This document shows positions 10,734-21,537 of a stretch of DNA of 64,000 bases, piece by piece. Under the pieces are notes generated by a model. That model had not been told where the DNA came from. It made no database searches and was given only the letters and a program-made list of their open reading frames with translations. Made by a program: the position numbers and the translations under genes. Source of the DNA: Trichosphaerium sp. ATCC 40318 (lineage: Eukaryota; Discosea; Flabellinia; Trichosidae). The first letter of the stretch is position 1, and every line of letters begins with the position of its first letter. Location: positions 427,335-491,334 of the forward strand of contig JALMLS010000065.1 in assembly GCA_038496445.1 (NCBI GenBank), written 5' to 3'.

Positions 10734-11573
10734 ATGTCTTGTTCTACAAATGTACTGGATCTTCCTTGTGAGATTCAAGAGTATATTTGCACTTTCAATA
10801 TTGAAGTATTTACAAAATTCCATACGCTGAGTAAGAGAGCAGCAGCTAATACACATTACGATATAGAATTAGAAAAGAAAGGAAAGTGGATAAGGTGGTA
10901 TAAAAGTGGCAAAGTACAGGTTCATGAATATGTAAAAAATGGACTATCTAAAGCATGGTACGAACGTGGAACACTTAAAAGGCAGTACAAGGTGGTTAAT
11001 GGTACAATCAATGGTGAATTCAAAGAGTGGTATGAAAATGGGCAACTCAAACAACAATCTGTGTATGTTGATGGTAAAATCAATGGTGAATTTAAAAAGT
11101 GGCATGAAAATGGACGAATCAAAGAGCAATCTGCGTATGTTGATGGTAAAATCAACGGTGAATCCAAAGAGTGGCATGAAAATGGACGAATCAAAGAGCA
11201 ATGTATGTGTGTTGATGGTATCGAAAATGGTGAATCCAAAGAGTGGTATGAAAATGGAACACTTAAGAGACAGTGCAAGATGGTTAATGGTACAATCAAT
11301 GGTGAATCCAAAGAGTGGTATGAAAATGGACAACTCAAAGCCCAATGTATGTGTGTTGATAGTAATGTCAATGGTGAATTTAAAAAGTGGTATGAAAACG
11401 GACAACTCAAACATCAGTGCATGTATGTTGATGGTAAATTCAATGGTGAATTAAAAGAGTGGTATGAAAATGGACAACTCAAAGTAAAGTTGATGAGTGT
11501 TGATGGCAAAATCAAAGGTGAATTCAAAGAGTGGCATGAAAATGGACGACTCTCATACCAATGTTTTGTATAG
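10734..11573 (+). CDS. F-box protein with MORN-like repeats
   Basis: 279 residues from the ATG at 10734. Residues about 8-35 (LDLPCEIQEYICTFN and following) match an F-box, which binds Skp1 in SCF ubiquitin ligases. From residue 50 on there are about nine 24-residue repeats of the type GEFKEWYENGQLKxQxxYVDGKIN, the MORN-like/YwqK-type repeat. At DNA level the units are 72 bp and close to identical. F-box plus MORN-like repeats is a layout common in Marseillevirus-type giant viruses and found in some protists. Here the repeats would be the target-binding arm (inference). An upstream exon ending at a GTAAGT (10688) is possible but the intron would be only about 26 nt, so I keep this ATG. Confidence 0.8.
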   Translation: MSCSTNVLDLPCEIQEYICTFNIEVFTKFHTLSKRAAANTHYDIELEKKGKWIRWYKSGKVQVHEYVKNGLSKAWYERGTLKRQYKVVNGTINGEFKEWYENGQLKQQSVYVDGKINGEFKKWHENGRIKEQSAYVDGKINGESKEWHENGRIKEQCMCVDGIENGESKEWYENGTLKRQCKMVNGTINGESKEWYENGQLKAQCMCVDSNVNGEFKKWYENGQLKHQCMYVDGKFNGELKEWYENGQLKVKLMSVDGKIKGEFKEWHENGRLSYQCFV

Positions 11574-12099
11574 ATAGGAAACTAACTTCCCTTACACAGT
11601 CAATAACAAACCATACAATAAGATATTGACATATCAGCTGTATGGTATTCTCATTTATTTCCACAAAACAAGAAACTGCGATAAGTGCTAACAAGTTTTA
11701 CGAGAATAGCAATGAGACTAATCGCAAGGTTTCTAGTCTTGCTTTATAATCGCTGTTTACGCACCTACAGTTATTTTATGTTCAGTGGTTTACGTTCAAT
11801 TACTAGCCGTCGTTATCATAGAGTTTACTAACAGCGCTGTGGTACCTGGTTATCAACGCGATGGTTTTAGTAGTGCCATTTATTAGCTTTAGACGGTGGA
11901 CAAAATAGTGATTTTGACTTACAAGTAAGTATTACATAGACGGCCTTAATTTGCACCTTTCACATTGCTTTCACGGACCAAGGACGGCAGAGGCGACTTC
12001 GTTTATTGTTTGAGAACGTTTTTTCTTTTGCCACAACTACAGGGTCTTTTGACAAATTGCGCTAGACTTACTGGATTTTTTATTAGAACAATAGAAAGC
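11574..12099. other. Intergenic, no gene seen
   Basis: Between the convergent ends of the F-box/MORN gene and the 2OG oxygenase. It is AT-rich, with no repeat or ORF that I can support. The long plus-strand ORF starting at 11965 is antisense to the oxygenase 3' exons. Confidence 0.5.
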
Positions 12100-13564
12100 T
12101 CAAGATATGCTACATGTAGTTTTAGGTTGAGAGTCATTTTTACTAGTATTCTTCGTTGTCGTTGCATCAGACTCACCAGCAGTATTCTGAAGCTTCATAT
12201 GTTCAAAATAAGAGACTGCTTTTTTTCCGTTTATTTTCTCCCATTCTTTTTGGGCTGGTCCTATCCAGTAATAGATTTTCTTACAAAACCTTGTAGCGTA
12301 TTAAAAGCTAATAAAAGTAATAATAAACAAAATTATGTTTACAAAATCGTACGGTACACCTGTTGCCTCTTCTATTTCAAACCACTTATCATACATTTTA
12401 ACATTCACCAAAGGATCCCAAATAACCTTTTCATCCCTCTTTTCAAACGCCATAATACCACCCTTATGTACCTTGGGCGGTACTTGTTTTGATGTAGTGA
12501 TCTAAAGTAGATCTAAGACAGAGAAGGAAAAAAACGAGAAAACCTAAACTAAACTTACCTCATGCCACACCGTAATTCTCGGCTCGGTTCCATACTGAAC
12601 TCGATGTTGACCTGGTTTTATTCTACCATTTGAGGCCTCTACAGCAGCCATACCGCACCATATAACACCATATCCCAATGGACAATCCACCCACGTTTCT
12701 GTCACGTGGTCGAAGAGTTGTAAGCCTGGGGTTGTTGATTTAACGTTCAAAGCAAATAAACCAGGATCGCAGTGTGCCTCACAATTCATTTCAGGTTTTC
12801 TCCTTGCTGGATCGCTATCTAGCATCTTTGTTAGGCTTTTTAAAACACCACATACCTTACCATCGTTGTAGTACATTGCTATATCAACCATAGCATAATT
12901 ACGTTCATTAGAAGCTTGGAGAAGTGGTAAGTCCATTTTTTCACCTAGAGTTTCTATATCACAACCAAATAGCTCTGAAGCTAATGTGAGTGTCAAGTAA
13001 TAAATGACAGAGTTTACCTTGAGTCACGTTTTTAACAATATCTATAGCAGCAGCGTCTAGTGATTCAACGAGTACAGGCAAGTAATCCTCAAAAATTGTA
13101 GGCAACAAACGTAGTTGTAGATAACTAAGAATAAAAGTAAATCAACTTTTTTTTTTTTCAAATAAACAGAAAACCAAAAGCGTTCTCATTCTCGCCCAAA
13201 ACGGCATGTAGATGAATCGTACTCTTTTGACAATATTCTGTAACCTTCCTTGTGTCCAACTGATGTATACCCAAATACAGGAGGGTGAAAGTAATGCTGT
13301 TTATAAGGTTTTTTTGCTTTGAAAAAGAATTCTGCTTGCTGTATCACTTTAGACACTATCCATGGACAAACTTCGTTTTTAGCGCTTGTTTGCCCGCTTT
13401 TTATCTTTATAAAGGCAAAACCACGTTTTGTTACGCTATCTATAAACGCTGCTACAGCCTCTTTGTCTCCTTCTCGTAGAGCGATCAAACTAACTGGCTG
13501 TACAATAGTTTAAGCTTCAAACAAGTATTATTAATGCAAGTACATCAATTTTATGGTCAGTCAT
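12100..13564 (-). CDS. 2-oxoglutarate/Fe(II) oxygenase, isopenicillin N synthase-like
   Basis: Six exons. Exon 1 (ATG at 13564) gives MTDHKID, spliced across GTACTTGC...TTGTACAG to PVSLIALREGDKEAVAAF, the N-terminal DIOX_N region. The catalytic domain lies at about 12975-12556: iron ligands HxD in EAHCDPG and the distal His in KPGQHRV, with the oxoglutarate-binding Arg in PRITVW. The usual RxS is RxT here. After WHE|GTAAGT two more exons add a charged C-terminal tail (IYYWIGPAQKEWEKINGKK...) ending at TGA 12102-12100. The substrate is unknown; the family includes plant and fungal hydroxylases and cyclases. All exon joins keep frame. Confidence 0.85.
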
Positions 13565-13630
13565 TTAGCCTAACGTGGTACAGACTAGTTTTTGTTGAAT
13601 AACTAAAATCAGTTTAAGTCATCAACGTTT

Positions 13631-14002
13631 TTATTGCTTGAATATGATTTCTGCGTCGTCTCCTCTAGCTAAATACGCTTCAGTTCTGTTGTTCATTATC
13701 TGCATTTGATCTTTCATACAGCGATGAAGAAGACGCTGAGTAAGGTAGAATTGAGAGCATAAATGGCTGATACTTTCTTCTCCATTGCTACAAAGGCTTG
13801 TGGCGGCTATATTACGCTCAGTTTTGAATTTCATGACAGGGAACTTCAGCGCTACTTTCAAAGCTTCGTTTAGAGAATCAGTGGTCGCCAATGGATCATT
13901 TTGAGCTGCCAGTAACATTGAGTTTATAAGCTCGCACTGTGTAAGATGCCTCGATTGAAGAGAATGCTCCTCGAATATACAGTCATTGTTATATTCTTCC
14001 AT
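13631..14002 (-). CDS. Hypothetical protein
   Basis: Not recognised. The open frame from the first ATG (14002, MEEYNNDCIFEEH) to 13631 codes 123 residues. It is rich in Gln, Asn, Leu and Cys, probably helical, with no membrane segment. The frame stays open upstream to about 14083 but has no ATG, so a short 5' exon is possible. It sits in a 590-bp gap between the DUF268 gene and the oxygenase, all on the minus strand. It could also be a 3' exon of another transcript. Confidence 0.4.
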   Translation of the reverse strand: MEEYNNDCIFEEHSLQSRHLTQCELINSMLLAAQNDPLATTDSLNEALKVALKFPVMKFKTERNIAATSLCSNGEESISHLCSQFYLTQRLLHRCMKDQMQIMNNRTEAYLARGDDAEIIFKQ

Positions 14003-14156
14003 ACCAGTTTTGAGTTTGTTAACGGCTTTGAAACGGTTTATTTCAGCCAAACTGACTTTACAATATGACTTAAATAGGCTCACTTAAGGTTCGCCTTTAG
14101 TGATAGGTCATGAGGTAGAGCACCATTCTTTAGTCTTCTAATACTAGTACTCCTTT

Positions 14157-15157
14157 CTATAATTCACATTCATTTCCTGTACATCCTTCGCTCTCTTTTT
14201 GCAGTACATAGAACGAAGTTTTTAACTGAATCCCAGCACCTTTCCTTTTCGGTTTGTCTTCAACTTTTGATAAAACTTTGAATCCGTTAAAGAGTAACGG
14301 TAACCTCAGAGGTCCATAAACTCTTCCTAAGTTCCAACGAAGCTATTCATAATTATAAGACAATATACAACTTTATAGGACGTACCAAATCCTCATTGTC
14401 AACAGGAACACCTTGATACAAAAAGTAAGAATTAAATTAGAACAACAATAACTGTCTCACCGATAATAGCGACGCCATTGGTATCTAATAAGCAACCTAT
14501 CATTTCCATCATTTCCAAGTCAGCATTTGGATTAATTGGATCTCCATAACGTCCAAGTCCATCTAACAACCAGTTAGTAATAGCAATGGTTTGTGGCTAC
14601 CATGTTCCAGAGCATTTATTGCAAGAACTACATCAAACTTCTGAGGTGACTCAAAAAACTCAAATACACGCATTGTTGTTATATCGTTGTGATTGTAAGT
14701 AAGCTTATTATATTCAACAGTTGTCACATGGCCTACATTCCGTGATAACAAGATACTTTCATACCTACATTAATGTGAACACAAAAAGCGACTTCTTTCT
14801 CGAAAGTACCATGGTGATTGAGAACCGAATACAACAGCTTTCTTTCCTGTAATGTCAATGCTATCCAAGATGTCGAACATGTTCATATCTGCAGCGTATT
14901 GATTTGTGCCTTTTCGACTTATGCTTGACTGTCACGTGATTATTAATAAAAATGTACATACCAAAAAAAGTAACATTTAATTTGCACCTTTGATGATGCC
15001 AACGTAATGAATGACATTATTTCTTCGGTTGAATACAACAAAGAAGTGCCCTTGGTACAATCGTTAGATTGAAAAGTAAAAGCGCTGCGTTCTTCCTTAC
15101 TTTGCCTTGATTCGATTCATCAATGTAAAAATCTTCTATTTGGATACTATTATCCAT
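14157..15157 (-). CDS. DUF268 family protein
   Basis: Exons on the minus strand give the pattern of Pfam DUF268, a methyltransferase-like family first described from Caenorhabditis. MFDILDSIDITGKKAVVFGS lies near 14880-14830, HVTTVEYNKLTYNHNDI near 14710, FDVVLAINALEH near 14620, and DGLGRYGDPINPNADLEMME near 14560-14500. The C-terminal block GRVYGPLRLPLLFNGF leads to a TAG at 14159-14157. The start ATG at 15157 (MDNSIQIEDFYIDES) is probable. The exon between about 15090 and 14930 could not be joined cleanly. The fold suggests SAM binding, but no function is established for the family. Confidence 0.75.
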
Positions 15158-15589
15158 TGTGAACAGACTTTCGAGGTCTTTTGGTACTTTTGGAGGAGGA
15201 ACATTACCAGATGGCTTAGATCGCTCACTTCGCTCGGAAAACGCGTTTAAACAACGGTTTGAACTAAAGCATAGAGATTGTAGGGTGACACAGCCTGTAT
15301 CAAGTCAGTTTTGCTTATTATTACCTTGTTGTACTTATAACAATGAGCAGAGCACGCACTGAGCCCGCCATTTCGATAGTTAAGCAAGGTAAAAATTCTG
15401 AAAAAATGACCTTTGAACAAAATTACTTTGACGTCAATACTTTTTCTCAGTACAGCACTTCTGAATCACATATAAAGTTTCACAGTTATAAGCATAGCAT
15501 TATAGCTACATGTTCATACTAGTAATTGAAGTGTAAGATGGTTCTGAGGTGAGTAAAAACGCCTCAAAGATTCTCGAAATCCCGCAAAT

Positions 15590-15940
15590 ATCAGACTCAT
15601 TGTAGCCTTAGCAACTTATTGGCTCACTTCAATAGCTGACAAAGGCATTAGGTTAAGACCATTCATACTAAGTAGTGGCACTTCAATAACATATAAAGGC
15701 ATTAACACTTCAGTACTGAAATTTACTAAAAAATTGACATATTTCAGTAATTATGTTGCACATGTCGACTTCCACTTAAGCGTTCCGCCTCTGTATGGGC
15801 TTTGCATGCGTAGTAGACCCAATTTCGACTATTTGTATGCGTTTCAGGAGCGTAAGACATTTTGTAGCAGTTTTAAGCAAAACTCTAGCATCCCACAAGT
15901 TTGGTTTGCAGCCACTTACATCGTTACATCACAACTTTAG
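15590..15940 (+). pseudogene. Relic of the TSVTDEGVK leucine-rich repeats
   Basis: One frame reads TSIADKGIR (about 15626) and TSITYKGIN (about 15680), then TSV, which match the repeat core at 2-685. The spacing is shortened and the hydrophobic LxL part is lost. The frame continues to a TAG near 15940 with no further repeats and no supported start. I read it as a decayed fragment, not a working gene. The flanks (15158-15589 and 15941-16569) show nothing further. Confidence 0.4.
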
Positions 15941-16569
15941 CCTCTAGTACGGTAGAAGCACAACGGTAAGCTTCGTGCAATTCTAATCATAAAACACAAT
16001 TTCTAAAAATACCTTTCGAACACAAAAGTTGTTTAAAGCCTCAAGGTGCACTCTGTGGTGGAATATTACCAATACCACAATTTTTTCACAAAAGAAATGT
16101 GAAATTCAAAACCGTGTTGATATATTCTACTATTGGTAGGTTCGGAATATGGCTGTCAGGGCTACGGCTCAATCCAGGCTTATACCCCTGTGTGCTAAGG
16201 TGCTATTTGTTCTTGCTTTGCCGGTTTACAGCAATGTTTACTGACACGGAACTGTACTGAGTCCACAGGTGCCTTAACGGGCTAAGGTTTGAGATATTGG
16301 CTAGCGAATCTCCTGGCCTACCTTTTTTTGTTTTGAGTTGTTGACAGTTTAGGCTTGCAAAGAATGATACGGCGCACACGGTTCCCTATTAGAATGTATA
16401 CACTTATACGTTGCAATTAGCTCTCTTCGAGCCTGCATACAGCTAAAGTCAACGTTTTTGTGCCATCAAACTAATTCCACCTGAAAGTATCTCACTGTGT
16501 TAGCAAAACTTACGAGTAAAATTACTTTATAAAATGGAGTGTACTCGGCTCAAGTTGACAATAAGTTTA

Positions 16570-17247
16570 TTACAAGTAACTGCTATAAGAATAGTCATCA
16601 ACTTCACTCTTAGCCTTGCTACGTCTCTTCCTTATTATTGCGTAGGCTACCAAAGCAACGACGACAATGCCTATCAATAATCCAACAACTAAAGCACCAA
16701 TATGAATTGGTTTCATGTTACGAGCTGGACCTCCTATTAAAAACAATCAATAGAATAACAAGGTGAAACCGACTTACGTGCAGCTTTATATTCTGGCACC
16801 TTTTTTGATGCTGAAATAGAAAAACCAACTTGGTCCTTGTCCTGGCGATAGTATTGGTAGGCGAGAGTGTAATGACCTTGATATTGTTTGGTTTCTTCGC
16901 ATTTTGATTCAACAATTGATACAATTCCTCGTTGCAGTTTTTCTTCACAATTGTGTTAGTAACACAGTGAACGAAAGTATGAAAAAAAAATTCTTAAGCG
17001 ACGGTACCTTTGACTTCACCAATAACAACGGAAGATGGTACACATGTCTTTCTTTTTACAGTGACAACTTCCTTTTAAAACCTTTTAGTTTTTCTTAACC
17101 AATGCAAAAAAAGGAAATGGTTTACTTTGAACGTACAACTGTTGGATATCGACTGCCTTGACCCTCAAAAGATCTTGTTTCATTTGCCAATACACAAGAG
17201 TTTAATGCATACAAGCTTATACAAGCTACTACAAGTCCAAAACGCAT
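16570..17247 (-). CDS. Small type I membrane protein, novel
   Basis: Not recognised. Four exons join in phase. Exon 1 (17247, MRFGLVVACISLYALNSCVLA) is a signal peptide. Exon 2 gives EVVTVKRKTCVPSSVVIGEVK, exon 3 gives IVESKCEETKQYQGHYTLAYQ and KVPEYKAA. Exon 4 gives the membrane span IHIGALVVGLLIGIVVVALVAY, then a basic stop-transfer IIRKRRSK and a short tail DDYSYSSYL. The ectodomain of about 75 residues has two cysteines and could be one small disulfide-bonded domain. The tail ends in a Tyr-rich motif that might serve in sorting (inference). Total length is about 150 residues. Confidence 0.7.
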
Positions 17248-19043
17248 TTGCTGCCACAGTTGTTGAATGAAACACAAACGCTTAAAACAGCAATACCAAG
17301 GGTAGTTCCACATACAATTTAGGCAAGTATTACCAGAAAATATTAAGTACCAGAAACGTTTCCATGTAAGCGCTGGTATTAAACAACTTGGTAATACTAG
17401 ATGCTTTGCTTGTAACACCATCAAATAGGTCGCTTGCTTCCAATGAGGTCATTGTGGCTGCTATGCCATATGTTGACAGTTTGATACAAAATACAGTATT
17501 GGGCATACAAACACCAGACGACCGGCTTCACCTGGTCACTACATCCTCACTATCCTTTTTTGTCCAAAATAGAAATTGTTCCACTACATTTTGAGACGCG
17601 GTAGTACTCCTAATCTAGCGCGTTTAAGCTTACATCAAATGTTACCCAAGAGCTCTATGATGTCATTTTAGCTCTTGCTACTTCATACGTGGAGATCTTC
17701 TAGTTGTTGGACGAATAGCCCACGCATAGTTAAAACTCGCTACCTAAATCCTTTGTTTTCGTACCTACAATTATATGCAACCATCTATTCAGTACCTCAT
17801 CTAAGTTGTTTGTGTTTTTATTGAACTTGTTACCTTTAATGTTGCGTGTTTCAACACAGTACCTTAGTAGTATACTCTTGAATAGGGAACAGGCCGCAGC
17901 ACGCTGGGGATTGCATGTTCAATTCAATATAGCACCTTTTTTGAAGTTCATTATTTGTTAATACTCAACTGCTAAACTGATTGCTACAAACGGAGTTCAC
18001 CACGTTCTTGTTAGTTAGTGCGACAGTCAAAAAATATATTTCTAGTAGACTACGGCATCAAACATAAACAATGTGGACTAGGCGTCAACGGGGTCACCTT
18101 ACGAAAAAAATGTTGGTTAACAGCCCCCAATCAGATCGGCTTGGATTGTATATAATCCTCTTTGGGAGGCGTATGCACAACGTAAAGGATAGCGAATAAT
18201 AGGTACAGCCATCGCAATGAACAATCACTTCACAGCTAATTGATCGCCCTTAAGCAGGGATTTGAGAATATACCAAAGTTTGCGAAGGGTTCTAGAGCAA
18301 GGAAATAACGCCAGAAAAATTCAGTCTCATTTTACACTGAATGTTTCCAAGCGAAATTTCATTGAACCATTGCCAACGTACATCTGTCTTTGTAATCTTT
18401 GTGGTTCGTTAAGAAGACAGTACTGAATGACAGTGTCGTCAAGTACGAGAAGTGAAAACGTATGAAATTTATAAAACGAAGAGAAGATACAATTTTATGT
18501 GATTATCAAACCCACAATTTTTTCCTTGTACTAAAAACAATCTATAAAAGCTTGATGATTGTCCTTAGCTAATGGAATGGTAAATATAATGGTGCACTAT
18601 GTGTTAAAAATCTCAAACAAAAGTTTGGTGATTGCTAAGCGCGTTGTAAGTTGTAGTGATTCATCGAAACCTATCAAATCAAAGTCAAAACAATGTTAAG
18701 AACCACCATAATAATACAAAGGAATAGCTGAATCAGAAACTAACTACATCGTACATCAGAATCAATAGCGTTAAAAACTTGTAACATATTGAATTCTCAA
18801 CACCCCCCTCACACCTCCTGGGTGTGACGTACCATCACTCGACGCAATCACCAATACCTTCCTTTTGGTCCTTTTGGTTTTTTTTTAATGTATTTACAAT
18901 TGTTCAATTGTTCACGAACAACACGTACTCTTAAACCTAAGGAAAAAGTGGAAAACTCAATATCCAGAAAGTACAAACGACAATAAATACAAAGTGCAGA
19001 TTTATTCAGTACTACACATACTACCACAAACGATATATCCTCA
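17248..19043. other. Intergenic, no gene seen
   Basis: 1.8 kb without a supported coding frame between two minus-strand genes. The only structure noted is a 7-bp hairpin, TCACACC at 18809 with GGTGTGA ending 18827, downstream of the cytidine deaminase. Confidence 0.5.
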
Positions 19044-20587
19044 TCATGACTTAATATCCACAGTAATATACTCAAACTTTGCTTTCGGCATCTCATTCTT
19101 GGCATACAATGCAACAATATCACGTTGACTAGACAGTAGTTCAAAAAACAAACAAGCTCTCAAAAAAGTGTAGTACCTGTATTTTTGTCCTTTGCCTTCT
19201 ACGAGTACTATTTTTGTTACTTCTTTCCTATCACAAAGTATCAGAATAGACACGTTTTAGTTCAACACATGACCAACTAAACGAAGAAAAGAGTTCCATT
19301 CCAAACTCACCAATGAACACCTTTTGACAACAGATTAATAACAGCTGCTTGAGCCGGATTCATCTCTGGATTATGAGCTGCGTTCTCAATAAGACTACCA
19401 CTAACAACAACCTAAAAATAAATTAAATAATGTCAGATTCAAGCTCTTACATCTCCTGCTTGTACAGCACATCCAGCAGGACTCTTATAGTATGGACAGT
19501 AGCTCCTCTTTAACGCCTCTACAGCTACCTCAATCAAAGGAGTCACAGTACCACACTACAATCTGTATTAGTAAAGGAGGAGTAAGATTAATAAAGTAAG
19601 TGTACGTTGCTTGTATCTACAACTGAGTTTTCATAATTATAATTTTTTAAGGCACCCGATAGCCCAGGGATAAGCTCCTGCAAACTGTTAGCCAACCTTA
19701 ATCTGTACAATAGTATATCACTTACTGTGGGCGTAAAAGCATTAGGTAGAAGAGAAGATAATAGGAATCGTGTGCGTTTGTCATCTTGAGCTAGAACAAT
19801 TTCTATATCTTTACCACGATACACTTCCATTAAGAATTGCCTTTAGAAAAAACGTTAAAAATCATGTTAATTTTGTTGGTTACGAAAATAGCGTTACAAA
19901 ACAAGTACCTGCAAAATCCGCATGGTATTACGTTCAATACTATTGTTTTTATATGATCCTCCTACTTGCAACGTTCAGATAAAGCAGTTGGGCTCAACTG
20001 CGCTGAAAAGCAATCGTAGAGATATTAACAGTACCTTATTTGTATGTGCGAGAGCCATGGCGTGTTGCTCGGCGTGTATGTCGCAACTGCGATGTAGTGC
20101 CGGAAATTCAACGTTATGGCCACCATAAAGGCTGCCGCTAGCTCCCATGGCTATAGCAGCCACTTGGAAATCTGAAATGTCACACCTATCAACTGTTTTA
20201 ATCACAACTTATAGAGATTAAAAATGGGCAACACACGCAACGTCGCAAATAACATTTGTGTCGGACGAAATATCTGCGCGTGAGAATTGTGGTGTCAAGT
20301 AGGGCGTACTGTGCGAGGGTCCGTACAACAGGTAGTAGCTGTACTTGAAGCGTTTCAACGTCTATTGATAGCTTGGACGTTATTTGTTTTACGAGGTCAG
20401 CAGGGATATAAGAAGGCCTTCCTTGTGGTAGCAACGCCCATAACTCTTTGGATATCCCTTCTGGACAAGTACTGAATGATACAGGGCGTGTAGTTGCTTT
20501 ACTCATTACGGTTCGTACAACGCGCTTGTTTCGCAATATAGGTCTACTTTTAGTACTCAATCTGTTCAAAGAGCGTAATTTGAACAT
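19044..20587 (-). CDS. Cytidine deaminase, two-domain type
   Basis: Hydrolyses cytidine and deoxycytidine to uridine forms in pyrimidine salvage. The N-terminal exon starts at 20587; a second ATG 27 codons later could serve, and the extra arginine-rich leader resembles a targeting sequence. The zinc site is complete: NVEFPALHRSCDIHAEQ (about 20115-20065) gives His and the catalytic Glu, and VIPCGFC (about 19940-19920) gives both Cys. LLSSLLPNAF follows. A second, degenerate CDA domain (YCPYYKSPAGCAVQAGD, SLIENAAHNPEMNPAQAA) runs to the TAA at 19044, as in E. coli and plant enzymes. About seven exons. Confidence 0.87.
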
Positions 20588-20883
20588 TTCTAACTTAAAA
20601 CACAGCTACTTAGCGTCAGCTTGTAGGACTACACAATTAAGTGGTATTTATTGCTGTTGGAGCCGTACACCACGTGAAACAGGTAAGTGAAACTAAGAAA
20701 GGCTCAAATCACTCTGGGAGCGCATTTTCTCGTTATTGCAGTGTTTCAACAGCAAAGTACGTCAAGCCAAAAAAAAAATGATAATTGCTGTAAACTTCAA
20801 ACTGAGTCAAAAAAAAACAGCCCAACACAGCGCATTGCTTGGCCTCACACTCTAAATTAAAATAAAGGAGAAGTACAGCGATA
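20588..20883. promoter_or_regulatory. Divergent promoter region
   Basis: About 300 bp between the starts of the cytidine deaminase (minus) and the NDUFS5-like gene (plus). It must hold both 5' regions; no specific motif was identified. Confidence 0.35.
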
Positions 20884-21168
20884 ATGATAAAAGCGGGTGG
20901 TAATCACGACCCTGTAGAGACAGGTATTGGCTTTGGACACGTAAAGAGTAGATGCCACGACTTTTACAGAGATTGGATGAAGTGTATGGAAACAACACCA
21001 CAAGAACTCCTTTGTACAGATTTTATGTTGGATTATCGCTTGTGCACACAACCAGGAATGCGACTCGTGCGAAAGCTGGACATATTTCAAGCTAAGGAGC
21101 AGCGTCTAAAGGAAGGCAATCTAACTGGCCTCCATATCCCATACTCGCAAGGAGAGAAACACGAATAG
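20884..21168 (+). CDS. NDUFS5-like twin CX9C protein of complex I
   Basis: 94 residues, intronless, ATG at 20884. Two CX9C motifs are clear: CHDFYRDWMKC and CTDFMLDYRLC, nine residues apart. The tail VRKLDIFQAKEQRLKEGNLT...HIPYSQG follows the pattern of NDUFS5 (15-kDa subunit), in which CHAFEKEWIEC and a QRDKLIKEGKYTPP-type tail appear. The family folds in the intermembrane space by the Mia40 disulfide relay and joins the membrane arm of complex I. Other CHCH proteins share the cysteine spacing, so family membership is firm but the NDUFS5 label is likely rather than proven. Confidence 0.75.
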   Translation: MIKAGGNHDPVETGIGFGHVKSRCHDFYRDWMKCMETTPQELLCTDFMLDYRLCTQPGMRLVRKLDIFQAKEQRLKEGNLTGLHIPYSQGEKHE

Positions 21169-21537
21169 CGTTGGCGACCTATTTATTTGGTTGCCAAAAC
21201 ACCTAAAACTGACTGTAAATTTGAACAACGCAAACGCTAGGACTACCTGGCTGCTTTATTAAAAAAAAATAATACAACCACCAAATGGTATGCAAAAAAA
21301 ACTTTATCACTATCTACAATGCGCAAAGAACGCTGTCTCACGAAAATATAATCAATTCAAAAAAAAAAACTACTTGTAGCGTTTTAATGTAACCCAACCA
21401 ACAAATACGTCATATCACCCATTCTAGGACTGTGCTAGTTCAGTACGCTAAACGGTAAACAGCCAAGCGTCAATCACCAGCTTGACTTTTTCTAACTTAA
21501 GTTTTTGTATAAATTTGTTATTACCACGATCAAAACC

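Noticed and set aside
10922-11454. Three long ORFs in other frames of the MORN array, on both strands
   Set aside because: They exist only because a 72-bp repeat keeps all frames open; the F-box frame is the one with a sensible N-terminus.
11965-12492. 175-codon plus-strand ORF
   Set aside because: It is antisense to the last two exons of the 2OG oxygenase and starts at TTG.
16140-16330. Possible tRNA or other structured RNA gene
   Set aside because: No cloverleaf with A and B boxes could be drawn; a covariance-model scan would be needed.
18809-18827. Hairpin as a transcription terminator
   Set aside because: A bacterial-type terminator is not meaningful in this eukaryotic setting; noted only as structure.
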